Assembly (NCBI GenBank): GCA_017255395.1
Contig: JAFKDC010000026.1
Span: 1-64,000 of the forward strand
Source: Enemella evansiae
GTDB taxonomy: Bacteria > Pseudomonadota > Alphaproteobacteria > Rhodobacterales > Rhodobacteraceae
Length of the DNA: 64,000 bases
Direction of reading: 5' to 3'
Positions 1-8,513 of the stretch are shown here, one piece after another. How positions within the stretch are numbered: position 1 is the stretch's first letter; every line of letters starts with the position of its first letter. The position numbers were made by a program, and so were the translations under genes. Below the pieces are notes generated by a model, which worked only from the letters and a program-made list of their open reading frames with translations, was not told the DNA's origin and made no database searches.

Positions 1-194
1 TCGCTGTATTGCAGCTCGGATAGCGTGCGTGGTCGTGGCGCTGCCGTGACGAACTTGTCCCATAGGGCTTCCTTCCATTCCTTCGAAAGGATCACACCAT
101 CAAACCGTGGGATCAAACACCTAGGTGTCCAGCGCCGGATTCCGGTGGGCCGGATCGACCGTGACACGACCCGGCCCCTCAGGGCCAGGGCCGG
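1..194 (-). other. Left-edge stretch with an open minus-strand frame of unknown identity
   Basis: One minus-strand frame is open from about position 125 to the window edge. It reads VILSKEWKEALWDKF from a possible GTG at 95. It lies downstream of, and on the same strand as, the beta-keto acid cleavage gene, so it could be the next gene of that operon or the start of an unrelated gene. I do not recognise the peptide, and no convincing ribosome binding site precedes the GTG. No other structure was seen here. Confidence 0.2.
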
Positions 195-1124
195 TCAGAA
201 GCCGACCTGATCCGCCCCCTTCAGGTGCAGGATCTCGCGGGCCTCGTCCGGGGTTGCCAGCTCCAGACCCAGCCCCTCGATGATCTGGCGGGCCTTCGTC
301 ACCTGCTCGGCGTTGCTGCGCGCCAGTTGCCCCGGTCCGGCCCAAAGCGAATCCTCCAGCCCGACGCGGATGTTGCCGCCCATGGCCGCCGCCATCGCCG
401 CGATGGGAAGCTGGTTCTTGCCCGCGCCGAGGACAGACCACTGGTACTGGTCGCCGAACAGCCGGTCGGCCGTGCGCTTCATGTGCATGACGTCGTCGGG
501 ATGCGCGCCGATCCCGCCCATCAGGCCAAAGACCGTCTGGATGAAGAGCGGCGCCTTCACCAGACCCGCGTCCAGAAAGTGCTTCAGGTTATAGAGATGC
601 GCCGTGTCGTAGCATTCGAACTCGAAGCGCGTGCCGAGCGGCCCGAGCGTCGTCAGGATGTACTCGATCTGCCCGAAGCTGTTGTTGAAGATGATGTTCT
701 TGTTGCCGAGGTAGTCGCGTTCCCACTGGTGCTTTGGGTTCGGAAAGCGCTTGAGCATCGGAAAGAGGCCGAAGTTCATCGACCCCATGTTGAGCGAGGC
801 GACCTCGGGGCGGTGCGTCTCTGCGGGGCGGACGCGTTCCTCGATGGTCATGGTGGGCGCGCCGCCGGTGGTGATGTTCACCACGCAGTCCGAGGCCTGC
901 TTGATCACGCCGAGGAAGGGCGCGAAGGCCTCGGGCGACTGGTCGGGGCTGCCGTCCTCGGAGTTGCGGGCGTGCAGGTGCACGATGGCCGCGCCCGCCT
1001 CTGCCGCGCCGATGGCGGCGTCGGCGATTTCCGAGGCCGTGACGGGCAGGTATTCGGACATCGAGGGCGTGTGGATCGCGCCGGTCACGGCGCAGGTGAT
1101 GATGACCTTGCGGGGTTTCGCCAT
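195..1124 (-). CDS. Beta-keto acid cleavage enzyme (BKACE, DUF849 family)
   Basis: 309 residues, the usual length of the DUF849/Kce family. These zinc enzymes condense a beta-keto acid with acetyl-CoA and release acetoacetate plus a new acyl-CoA. The N-terminal strand is followed by the HLHAR metal-binding motif (His49, His51), and VGLEDSLW near the C-terminus is also typical. I chose the ATG at 1124 because GAAGGAG sits just upstream; the frame stays open further upstream, but that part runs inside the neighbouring dehydrogenase gene. It is the last recognised gene of a minus-strand operon, 14 bases after the dehydrogenase. The substrate cannot be read from sequence; dehydrocarnitine is one known BKACE substrate. 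The family is sure, the substrate is not. Confidence 0.93.
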   Translation of the reverse strand: MAKPRKVIITCAVTGAIHTPSMSEYLPVTASEIADAAIGAAEAGAAIVHLHARNSEDGSPDQSPEAFAPFLGVIKQASDCVVNITTGGAPTMTIEERVRPAETHRPEVASLNMGSMNFGLFPMLKRFPNPKHQWERDYLGNKNIIFNNSFGQIEYILTTLGPLGTRFEFECYDTAHLYNLKHFLDAGLVKAPLFIQTVFGLMGGIGAHPDDVMHMKRTADRLFGDQYQWSVLGAGKNQLPIAAMAAAMGGNIRVGLEDSLWAGPGQLARSNAEQVTKARQIIEGLGLELATPDEAREILHLKGADQVGF

Positions 1125-1138
1125 GGTCTGGGGCTCCT

Positions 1139-2071
1139 TCAGGATTGTTCGGATGCAAGGTGGCGGCGCAGGGCGGCAAGGCGCGCGTCGCGCCTGTCCT
1201 GCCGGGCGCGGATGGTCTCGGGACTGCGGTCCTGCGGCCATGTGGCGGCGATCTTCTCGGCGTTCTCCACGGAAAAGACCTCCGGCCCTGCCGGTTCCTC
1301 GGCCAGACGCGCGTAGAAGCCGCCGTAGCGGGTGGCGTAATCGGTGATGCCGCCGGGGGCGTTCAGGTCGATGGTCTCGATCGGCCCCATCAGCGCCCAC
1401 CGCAGGCCCAGCCCGTCCTTGATGGTGGCGTCCAGCCCCTCGACGCTGACGACGCCCTCACCCAGCAGGCGCAACGCCTCGCCCAGAAGGGCGCCCTGCA
1501 GGCGGTTCAGGACAAAGCCGTCGCGCTCGCGGGTCATGCGGACGGGCACTTGTCCGATGTCGCGGTAGAGCGCTTCGGCGCGGTCCATGGTCTCTGTCGT
1601 GGTCCATGGCGCGGGGCAAAGCTCGACCACCGGGACAAGGTGCGGCGGGTTGACCGGGTGCCCGACGAGGCAGCGGTTCCGATGCTCCAGCGCTTCGGTG
1701 AAGCGCGAGGCGACGATGGCGGAGGTCGAAGAGGCGATGATGGCGCCGGGCGGGGTGGCCGCGTCCAGCCGGGCGAAGAGGTCGGTCTTGACCTCGATCT
1801 TCTCGGGCCCGTTCTCCTGCACGAAGGTGACGCCCGCGACCGCCTCTTCCAGCGTGGGGCAGGTGCGGATGCGGGCCAGCGTCCCGTCGCGGTCCTGCAA
1901 GAGGCCCTCGGCCAGCAGGGTGTCGCAGAGTACGGCCATGTCGGCGGCGAAGCGGTCCAGAACGGCGGCATCGGCGTCCCAGACCTGCACGCTGTGTCCG
2001 GCGCGTGCGAAGAGCGCGCTCCATGCGCGGCCGATCAGGCCCGCGCCGATGATGGCGACTGTCTCGGTCAT
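1139..2071 (-). CDS. NAD-dependent 3-hydroxyacyl-CoA dehydrogenase-family enzyme (lambda-crystallin / carnitine dehydrogenase type)
   Basis: 310 residues. The N-terminal Rossmann fold opens with IIGAGLIGRAW, followed by SSTSAI near residue 115 and GHPVNPPHLVPVVE, which carries the catalytic His region. The C-terminal 3HCDH domain contains DGLGLRWALMGP and the ETIDLNAPGG stretch found in lambda-crystallin/L-gulonate dehydrogenase and L-carnitine dehydrogenase. Such enzymes oxidise free 3-hydroxy acids or CoA esters to the 3-keto form. The adjacent BKACE uses 3-keto acids, so the two probably act in sequence. It starts 15 bases after the ABC fusion gene. No thioesterase domain is fused to it, unlike some rhizobial carnitine dehydrogenases. 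The exact substrate is inferred only. Confidence 0.9.
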   Translation of the reverse strand: MTETVAIIGAGLIGRAWSALFARAGHSVQVWDADAAVLDRFAADMAVLCDTLLAEGLLQDRDGTLARIRTCPTLEEAVAGVTFVQENGPEKIEVKTDLFARLDAATPPGAIIASSTSAIVASRFTEALEHRNRCLVGHPVNPPHLVPVVELCPAPWTTTETMDRAEALYRDIGQVPVRMTRERDGFVLNRLQGALLGEALRLLGEGVVSVEGLDATIKDGLGLRWALMGPIETIDLNAPGGITDYATRYGGFYARLAEEPAGPEVFSVENAEKIAATWPQDRSPETIRARQDRRDARLAALRRHLASEQS

Positions 2072-2086
2072 GTCAGGGCCCTTTCG

Positions 2087-4597
2087 TTACAACCACAGGA
2101 CCTGACGGCGCAGGTCGATGTCATGGGCCAGCGCGGCGGAGGGCCCGTCATGGATGATGCTGCCGCGCTCCAGTGCGACGGTGCGGTCCGACAGCGTCAG
2201 CGCGAGGTCGAGGTTGTGGTCCACGATGATGATGGACACCTCTTCACGCAAGCGGTCGAAGGTCTCGAAAAGCTGCTCGACGATGGCGGGGGACAGCCCC
2301 TCGAAGGGTTCGTCCAGCAGCAGCACGCGGGTGTCGCCGGACAGCGCGCGGGCCACGGCGGCCATCTGCTGCTCGCCGCCCGAGAGATAGTCTGCGGGCG
2401 TGTCGATGCGCTCTTTCAGGCGGGGGAAGTAGGACAGGATGCGCTCTTCGTTCCAGTGGATGCCCGCGCCCGTCTGGCGGCGGATGCGGCCCAGTTCGAG
2501 GTTGTCGCGCACCGACATGCCCGCGAAGAGGCCGCGCCCCTGCGGCACGTAAGAGATGCCCGCGCGCGCCATGGCCGCCGAACTGAGGCCGTGAATGGGC
2601 ATGCCATCCAGACGGATCTCGCCGCTGCTGACCGGGGCGATGCCGATCAGCGCCTTCAGCAGCGTCGACTTGCCCGCGCCGTTGCGGCCGAGCAGCGCGA
2701 GGATCTCGCCCTGTCGCAGGTCGAAGCTGACGTCGTGGATGATGTGGCTCTTGCCATAGCTGACGTTGACCTTGTCCAGCGACAGCAGCACCTTGTTCTG
2801 CACGGCGCTGGTGCGGTCCTTGCCCGCCACCGCAGAGGTGCCCGAGCCGATATAGACCTCTTGCACGCGCTTGTCGCCGCGCGCGTCGGCCACGGTGCCG
2901 TCCAGCAGCACCTCGCCCTCGTTCATGACGGTGACGTGGTCGGCCAGTTCAAAGACGCGGTCGATGTCGTGTTCCACCAGCAGCACCGGGATATCCGCCG
3001 AGAGCGCCTTGAGCAGGTGGCCGATGCGCTCGCGCTCTGCCACCGAAAGGCCCGCAAGCGGCTCGTCCGCCAGCAGGATGCGCGGGTGGTTCCCCAGCGC
3101 GAGGCCAAGGTCCAGAAGCCGCTGCCCGCCGTAAGAGAGCGAGGCGGCCTCGGCGTCCTCCATCCCGGACAACCCAGCGTATTCCATGATCTGTGCGGTG
3201 CGGGCGTTGACCTGATCCAGATTGCGGGCGCGGATCAGCGGATTCATGCGCTGCGCGTCGCCTGCCTGCACCGCGAGGCGGATGTTTTCCTGCACGCTGA
3301 GCGAGGGGAACAGGTTGGTGATCTGGAAGCTGCGCCCGATGCCCGCCGCCGAAATCTCCTCTGGCGTGCGGCCCGACAGCGGCTGGCCCATCAGGGTCAC
3401 GCTGCCCGCGTCGGGTTTGTAAAGGCCGGACATCAGGTTGAAGGCGGTGGTCTTGCCCGCCCCGTTGGGGCCGATCAGGGCATGAAGCGAGCGGTCGCGG
3501 ACCGAGATGTCCACCGCGTTCACCGCTTTCAGCCCGCCGAAGGCCTTGGAGATGCCCTTGGCCTCCAGCAGGGGGCCGTCGCTGTGCTGTGCGGGCTTCA
3601 GGAAGTCGGGCAGGGGATGCACCCCGGCCTTGCGGCCCGCCATGGCGGCGCCGGTCTCTGCCGGTGGGTTCAGATAGCGGCGGATCTGGCCGGGAATGCC
3701 GATCAGCCCCTCGCGCGCGAACAGCACGAAGCCCATGAAGACGAGGCCGAACCACAAGAGCCAGTTGTCGGTGTAGATCGACAGGTACTCGCGAAAGAGG
3801 ATGTAGAAGAGCGCGCCGAGTGCCGGGCCAAGGTAGCTGCGCATCCCGCCGATGACGACCATAGCCAGCAGTTCGCCCGAGAAGATCACTGACATCGGCT
3901 CTGCCGAGGTCATGCGGTTCTTGTAAAGCAGCAGCACCCCCGCCAGTGCGGTGATGGTGGCGGACAGCACGAAGGCTGCCAGCTTGTAGCGGTCGACCTT
4001 GTAGCCAAGGAAACGCGCGCGCTGCTCGTTCTCGCGGATGGCCAGAAGGACGGTGCCCAAGGGTGAGTTGTTGAAGCGCCAGAGCAGGACCATGACGGCG
4101 AAGGCGATCAGCGCGACCAGCCAGTAATAGGGCTGCGACATGCTGAAATCGAGGCCCGCGAAGGCCGGGCGCTCGATCCCGCCAAGGCCGTTCTCGCCGC
4201 CGGTGACTTCGGTCCAGCGGAAGGCGATGGAAAAGCCGAGCGCCGAGAGCGCCAGCGTCATCAGCGAGAAATAGACTCCCCGGCGGCGCAGGATCAACGC
4301 GCCGAAGCCGGTGGCGACGACGGCGGTGGCGATCACCGCGACCAGAAGCGGCACGAAGAAGGCGCCGCTCATGGCTAGCGAGGTCAGGCCGGCGAGGTAG
4401 GCGCCCAGACCGAACCACGCGCCGTGGCCGAAGCTGACGAGCCCCGTGCGGCCCGCAAGGATGTTCAGGCCCATGCAGGCCAGGCCGTAGACCACGACTT
4501 CGGTGGCCGAGGTATAGGTCAGGCCCGCGGCGATGATGACGAAGGGCAGGGCGACAAGCGCCGCTGCGGCGATCAGAAGCGGATGGATGCGGATCAT
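2087..4597 (-). CDS. Branched-chain-type ABC importer: LivM permease fused to LivG and LivF ATPases
   Basis: 836 residues that combine three normally separate proteins. Residues 1-310 are a LivM permease with about eight to ten hydrophobic helices and the GLNILAGRTGLVSFGHGAW signature. Residues 343-585 form the LivG ATPase: Walker A GPNGAGKTT at 376-384, a signature-like LSYGGQR near 488, Walker B ILLADEP. Residues 603-836 form the LivF ATPase: Walker A GRNGAGKST at 637-645, LSGGEQQM, LLLDEP. The short linkers are around 311-342 and 586-602. No stop or frameshift interrupts the reading frame. The gene begins four bases after livH and is followed by the dehydrogenase. LivM-LivG fusions are known; a three-part fusion is less common. 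Cargo is unknown, probably a 3-hydroxy acid or its precursor. Confidence 0.93.
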   Translation of the reverse strand: MIRIHPLLIAAAALVALPFVIIAAGLTYTSATEVVVYGLACMGLNILAGRTGLVSFGHGAWFGLGAYLAGLTSLAMSGAFFVPLLVAVIATAVVATGFGALILRRRGVYFSLMTLALSALGFSIAFRWTEVTGGENGLGGIERPAFAGLDFSMSQPYYWLVALIAFAVMVLLWRFNNSPLGTVLLAIRENEQRARFLGYKVDRYKLAAFVLSATITALAGVLLLYKNRMTSAEPMSVIFSGELLAMVVIGGMRSYLGPALGALFYILFREYLSIYTDNWLLWFGLVFMGFVLFAREGLIGIPGQIRRYLNPPAETGAAMAGRKAGVHPLPDFLKPAQHSDGPLLEAKGISKAFGGLKAVNAVDISVRDRSLHALIGPNGAGKTTAFNLMSGLYKPDAGSVTLMGQPLSGRTPEEISAAGIGRSFQITNLFPSLSVQENIRLAVQAGDAQRMNPLIRARNLDQVNARTAQIMEYAGLSGMEDAEAASLSYGGQRLLDLGLALGNHPRILLADEPLAGLSVAERERIGHLLKALSADIPVLLVEHDIDRVFELADHVTVMNEGEVLLDGTVADARGDKRVQEVYIGSGTSAVAGKDRTSAVQNKVLLSLDKVNVSYGKSHIIHDVSFDLRQGEILALLGRNGAGKSTLLKALIGIAPVSSGEIRLDGMPIHGLSSAAMARAGISYVPQGRGLFAGMSVRDNLELGRIRRQTGAGIHWNEERILSYFPRLKERIDTPADYLSGGEQQMAAVARALSGDTRVLLLDEPFEGLSPAIVEQLFETFDRLREEVSIIIVDHNLDLALTLSDRTVALERGSIIHDGPSAALAHDIDLRRQVLWL

Positions 4598-4601
4598 GGC
4601 G

Positions 4602-5477
4602 TCACTCGAACCGGAGGATGCGTTCGCCCAGAAGCCCGCGCGGGCGCACCAGCAGGACCACGAACATCAGAAGGAAGATGGCGGCGGTCGACCATGTCGA
4701 CCATCCGACCGCCACGAAGAGGCCCTTGGTCAGGCCGACCAGCACGGCGGCAAGGATGACGCCCCAGAAGGACCCCAACCCGCCGATCACCACCACGACG
4801 AAGGCCAGCACGATGATCTCGGCCCCCATCGCCGGGTGTACGGTGTGAATGGGCGACAGCAGCACCCCCGCCAGCCCCGCAAGGCCGATGGCGATGCCCG
4901 CGATGGCCGAAAGGTAAGGGCGCAGCGAGATGCCCAAGGAACCCACGATCTCGGGGTTCTGCACGCCTGCGCGCACGATCCGCCCGAAAGAGGTCTTGTT
5001 CAGCAGCACCCACAGGGCGGCGACCGCCGTCACCGCCACGGCGATGAGGAAGAGGCGATAGCGCGAGTAGATGAAGTCGCCCATGAAGACCTGACCGCGC
5101 AGGATGTCGGGCATGTTGTAATTCTGCGGAGAGGCGCCGAAGATCCAGCGCAGCCCCTGCTCGATCACCATGGCAAGGCCGAAGGTCAGCAACAGCGAAT
5201 ACAGGGGGTCGATGCGGTAAAAGCGGGTGAAGAGCGTCCGTTCGGTCAGCATCCCCAGCCCCGCCACGATCAGCGGCACCAGCACCAGCGCGCCGAAGAA
5301 GCCCACATAGGGCGTGATGACGATCGCCAGATAGGCGCCGATGGCGAAGAAGGCCCCGTGCGCAAGGTTGATGATCCCGCCCAGCGAGAAGATCAGCGAC
5401 AGTCCCAGCGCGATGAGCAGGTAATAGGTGCCGTCCAGCAACCCGTTCAGAACCTGCGCGATGAATAGCCCCAGCAT
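4602..5477 (-). CDS. livH: Branched-chain-type ABC importer inner-membrane permease LivH
   Basis: 291 residues with about eight membrane segments. The LivH signature GLSLIFSLGGIINLAHGAF lies near residue 25, and the conserved cytoplasmic EAA-like region around GVQNPEIVGSLGI contacts the ATPases. It would pair with the LivM domain of the next gene to form the membrane channel. The gene lies between the binding protein (67-base gap with a stem-loop) and the fused permease-ATPase gene (four-base gap), in the usual K-H-M-G-F order. The start at 5477 has a GGGGGGAG stretch about eleven bases upstream. Confidence 0.95.
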   Translation of the reverse strand: MLGLFIAQVLNGLLDGTYYLLIALGLSLIFSLGGIINLAHGAFFAIGAYLAIVITPYVGFFGALVLVPLIVAGLGMLTERTLFTRFYRIDPLYSLLLTFGLAMVIEQGLRWIFGASPQNYNMPDILRGQVFMGDFIYSRYRLFLIAVAVTAVAALWVLLNKTSFGRIVRAGVQNPEIVGSLGISLRPYLSAIAGIAIGLAGLAGVLLSPIHTVHPAMGAEIIVLAFVVVVIGGLGSFWGVILAAVLVGLTKGLFVAVGWSTWSTAAIFLLMFVVLLVRPRGLLGERILRFE

Positions 5478-5510
5478 GGCGGTGCATCTCCCCCCATTTG
5501 TTCTTGGTCA

Positions 5511-5539
5511 GGCGGGCGGGACGCAGACGCCCCGCCCGG
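5511..5539 (-). promoter_or_regulatory. G+C-rich stem-loop between binding-protein and permease genes
   Basis: Arms GGGCGGG (5514-5520) and CCCGCCC (5531-5537) enclose a 10-base loop. There is no run of T after it, so it is probably a transcript-stabilising or partial attenuation hairpin rather than a full terminator. It sits directly after the binding-protein stop codon, where it could leave excess binding-protein mRNA. Confidence 0.55.
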
Positions 5540-5544
5540 ATGGT

Positions 5545-6789
5545 TCAGAGCGAGCAGGTCCCGCCGGTGACGCTTTGCGCCAGCGTCTCTAGCGGCTCAT
5601 CGGACCCCGGCAGCGGCTCGGAGGTGGTGAAGATGTCGTACTCGTTCTGCACCTCGTCCGCCGGAAGGGCGGTGATCGCGTAGATCTCCTGGATCAGCTG
5701 GTGATCCGAGGGGCGGAAATAGCCCTGACGGTTCTTCATCAGGTCGAACTTGGCCCCGTCGCTTTCGAGGTAGCCGACAAGGGCATCGCCGCCCGCGTCG
5801 CCTGCCTCTGCCACGGCCTTGGCCATGATGAGACCCGCGTTGTAATCGCCCCACGCCTGGTTCTCCGGCGGCTTGCCGTAGGCCTCGGTGAAGGCCCGCA
5901 CGAAGGCCTGGCTCGCATCGTTCTGCACGAGGTGGTTCCAGACGTTCGGCCATGTGCCGCGGAAGTTCTGCGCGCCCGCAGCCCAGGCCGACACGGTGTC
6001 GAAGCCGAAGCCGCCAAGGGTGAAGTCCAGCCCGAACTCGCCGTATTGCTTGAAGAAGTTGGTGATCTGCGTGCCCGCGAGGTTCAGCGCCACCACGTCC
6101 GGCTGGGCCTGACGGATCTTCAGCATGTAGGACGAGAAGTCGGTGGCATCGGTGGGCACGAGGTCTTCGCCCGCGATCTGGCCGCCGTTGGTATCGAGGA
6201 AGGCCTTGGCCGCCGCCAGCAGGTCATGCCCGAAGGCATAGTCCGCCGTCATCATGTACCAGTTCTTGCCGTCGACCATGTCCTGCGTCTTGAAATACTG
6301 GCCCTCGGCGTTGACGTACATCGAGTTCTGCGTCTCGACGTGGAACATGTAGCGATTGCAGTCCTGCCCGCGCAGGCTGTCAGAGTTGCCGCCGGTGTTG
6401 ACGAAGACCTTGCCGTAGCGCGCCGCGACCTGAGAAATGGTCAGGCACGAGGCCGAGGAGATCTCGCCGATGATCATGTCGACCTGATCGCGCTCGAACA
6501 TGCGTTCGGCCTTGGTCGAGGCGGTCTGAGGGTTGACGCTGTCCTCCATGATCAGCTCGACCTGACGGCCCCCGGCGCCGCCGTTGGCGTTGATGTGGTC
6601 GACGGCCAGCTTGATGCCCATCTGGGCATATTCGCCAAGCGGCCCGAGGAAGCCGGTGGTCGGCGTCAGGTGGCCGATCTTCAGCGGTGCGCCCTGCGCG
6701 CGCAGGTAGGCCGGGGCCGCGACACCCAGCGCAAGGCCAGCCGCCCCCGCCCGCAGGAATCCCCTGCGGTTCGTCATGGTCGTTTTCAT
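5545..6789 (-). CDS. Periplasmic branched-chain amino acid-type substrate-binding protein
   Basis: 414 residues of the LivK/Peripla_BP_6 type. The N-terminus has a twin-arginine-like export signal (TNRRGFLRAG, then a hydrophobic stretch to about residue 30). The mature part starts KIGHLTPTTGFLGPLGEY, typical of the first strand and ligand loop of this fold. It delivers an unknown solute to LivH and the LivM domain. GGAGG lies seven bases before the ATG at 6789; a second ATG four codons in is possible. It is the first gene of the minus-strand operon, transcribed away from a GntR regulator with a strong palindrome between them. The family includes amide, amino acid and aromatic-acid binders. 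Confidence 0.93.
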   Translation of the reverse strand: MKTTMTNRRGFLRAGAAGLALGVAAPAYLRAQGAPLKIGHLTPTTGFLGPLGEYAQMGIKLAVDHINANGGAGGRQVELIMEDSVNPQTASTKAERMFERDQVDMIIGEISSASCLTISQVAARYGKVFVNTGGNSDSLRGQDCNRYMFHVETQNSMYVNAEGQYFKTQDMVDGKNWYMMTADYAFGHDLLAAAKAFLDTNGGQIAGEDLVPTDATDFSSYMLKIRQAQPDVVALNLAGTQITNFFKQYGEFGLDFTLGGFGFDTVSAWAAGAQNFRGTWPNVWNHLVQNDASQAFVRAFTEAYGKPPENQAWGDYNAGLIMAKAVAEAGDAGGDALVGYLESDGAKFDLMKNRQGYFRPSDHQLIQEIYAITALPADEVQNEYDIFTTSEPLPGSDEPLETLAQSVTGGTCSL

Positions 6790-6902
6790 GGTATTCCTCC
6801 CTGGAACATGTGCCCGAGAACCACACCCGACCGGTCCCCTGACCTTTCCGGCTGACTTTCCTCCTCCGCCGGTGGATCAGGACTTGCAGTAGAGACCGAT
6901 CT

Positions 6903-6923
6903 ACTGTGATCTGAGATCACAGT
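6903..6923. promoter_or_regulatory. Perfect 21-bp palindromic operator
   Basis: ACTGTGATCT and AGATCACAGT are exact inverted repeats around a single central G at 6913. It lies in the 177-base divergent gap between the importer operon and the GntR gene, 44 bases before the GntR start. Size and symmetry fit a dimeric winged-helix repressor. The obvious candidate is the adjacent FCD-GntR protein, controlling both directions. Confidence 0.7.
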
Positions 6924-6966
6924 TGCAGATTGGCCGTGAAGGTGTCAACAGACGTTAAGAAAGATC

Positions 6967-7707
6967 ATGACCCAGCCGCTTGACCGCATAGAACCCGCCC
7001 GCCGACAAACCCTTTCGGAACAGGTGTTTGACACGCTGTCAGAGATGCTGTTGTCGGGCGCCCTCAGGCCCCGCGACCGGCTGTCCCTGCGCGATCTGTC
7101 GGAACGGCTGGAGGTTTCGATGATGCCGGTGCGCGAGGCGGTGAGTCGCCTTGCCGCCAGCGGCGCGCTACAGGTTTCGCCCAAGCGCGCGGTCATGGTG
7201 CCCCTGATGACGGCAGAGGAATTCGCCGACCTGACCATGGTGCGCATGCTGAACGAGGGGCAGGCGGCGCGGCTGGCGGCGGAACGCGCGGGCCGGGCCG
7301 AGGTCGCCCAGATCGCCGCGCTGGCAGAGCGCTTCGAAGAGGTGCTGGATCAGGCCTATGGCAGCGCGGCGGCGGTGGCCGCCAACAAGGACCTGCATTT
7401 CGCCGTCTACCGCGCGGCGCGGTCGCCTGCGCTGATGGAGGTCATCGGCGTGCTCTGGCTGAAGGCGGGGCCGGTGATCAACTTCGACATCGGCGTCGAC
7501 ACCGGCGCCAGCGAAAGCGAAGACGCCGAGCGGTCGCGCAGCCACCATTCCCGCGCCCATCACCGCCTGCTCTGCAAGGCGTTGCGCGCCCGCGACGGCG
7601 ACACCGCGGCCCGGGCCATCGCGGAAGACATCCGCGTCGCATCAGAGCTTATCCGCGCCCATGGCGGCGTCGAGACGGACGACAATCGGAGGAGGATCAT
7701 CACATGA
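6967..7707 (+). CDS. GntR-family transcriptional regulator, FCD subfamily
   Basis: 246 residues. The winged helix-turn-helix spans about residues 14-78 (LSLRDLSERLEVSMMPVREA is the recognition region). The all-helical FCD ligand domain spans about 85-230, with acidic and His residues typical of its metal/ligand site (DLHFAVYRAA; HHSRAHHRLL). Such proteins usually repress catabolic operons until a carboxylate inducer binds. It is divergent from the Liv-type operon with a perfect palindrome between, and its stop overlaps the SDR start by four bases (ATGA). It therefore probably controls both the importer operon and its own two-gene operon. Confidence 0.93.
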   Translation: MTQPLDRIEPARRQTLSEQVFDTLSEMLLSGALRPRDRLSLRDLSERLEVSMMPVREAVSRLAASGALQVSPKRAVMVPLMTAEEFADLTMVRMLNEGQAARLAAERAGRAEVAQIAALAERFEEVLDQAYGSAAAVAANKDLHFAVYRAARSPALMEVIGVLWLKAGPVINFDIGVDTGASESEDAERSRSHHSRAHHRLLCKALRARDGDTAARAIAEDIRVASELIRAHGGVETDDNRRRIIT

Positions 7708-8471
7708 AACTGGACCTGGAAGGCGCGCGCGTCATCGTGACCGCAGGCGCGCAGGGCATCGGCCGCGCCATCGTAGAGGCCTATCTGGCCGAGGGCGCCC
7801 GCGTGGCGACCTGCGACATCGACGAGGAGGCGCTCGACACGCTGCCCGCCGAGGTCTTTCGCCAGCGCGCCGACATGGGCGACGCGGGACAGATCGCGGA
7901 TTTCATGGCGGCGGCGCAGGCGCATCTGGGCGGGCTCGATATCCTGGTGAACAATGCGGGCATCGCGGGTCCGACCGCCCCGGTCGAGGAACTGGATCCG
8001 GCGGACTGGGATTCGACGCTGGCGATCTGTCTGACCGCGCAGTTCCACTGCGTGCGCCACGCGGTCCCGGCGTTGCGGGACAGCGCCAATGCCTCGATCG
8101 TCAACCTGTCCTCGCTGGCGGGGCGGCTGGGTTTTGCCATGCGCACCCCCTACGCGGCGGCGAAATGGGGCGTCATCGGCTTCACCAAGTCGCTGTCGAT
8201 CGAGCTGGGCCGCGACGGCATCCGCTGCAACGCCATCCTGCCCGGCATCGTCGCGGGGGACCGCCAGCGCCGGGTGCTGGAGGCCAAGGCGCAGCGCCGG
8301 GGCCTGAGCTTCGAGCAGGTCGAGGCCGAGGCCTTTTCCTACACCTCGATCAAGGACTACGTGATGCCCGAGCAGATCGCCGACCAGATCCTGTTCCTGA
8401 CCAGCGCGCGCGGGCGCACGATCTCCGGTCAGGCCATATCGGTCTGCGGCGACGGCCAGATGCTGGCCTGA
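7704..8471 (+). CDS. Short-chain dehydrogenase/reductase (SDR)
   Basis: 255 residues, a classical SDR length. The nucleotide-binding motif is TAGAQGIG (13-20), with Ala where Gly is usual. NNAG is at 83-86, catalytic Ser near 137, and the Tyr150-Lys154 pair lies in YAAAK. The C-terminus carries the GQAISVCGDGQ strand. It would oxidise an alcohol or reduce a ketone with NAD(P)(H). It is translationally coupled to the GntR gene, suggesting a step in the same pathway as the BKACE and 3-hydroxy acid dehydrogenase across the divergent promoter. Substrate unknown. Confidence 0.92.
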   Translation: MKLDLEGARVIVTAGAQGIGRAIVEAYLAEGARVATCDIDEEALDTLPAEVFRQRADMGDAGQIADFMAAAQAHLGGLDILVNNAGIAGPTAPVEELDPADWDSTLAICLTAQFHCVRHAVPALRDSANASIVNLSSLAGRLGFAMRTPYAAAKWGVIGFTKSLSIELGRDGIRCNAILPGIVAGDRQRRVLEAKAQRRGLSFEQVEAEAFSYTSIKDYVMPEQIADQILFLTSARGRTISGQAISVCGDGQMLA

Positions 8472-8513
8472 GGGCCACGGGACCGGGCTGCATAGCGATC
8501 TGCACGAAAACCC

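Noticed and set aside
1145-3892. Long plus-strand frame opposite the dehydrogenase and the ABC fusion
   Set aside because: Antisense shadow of conserved genes in G+C-rich DNA; no motif and no ribosome site.
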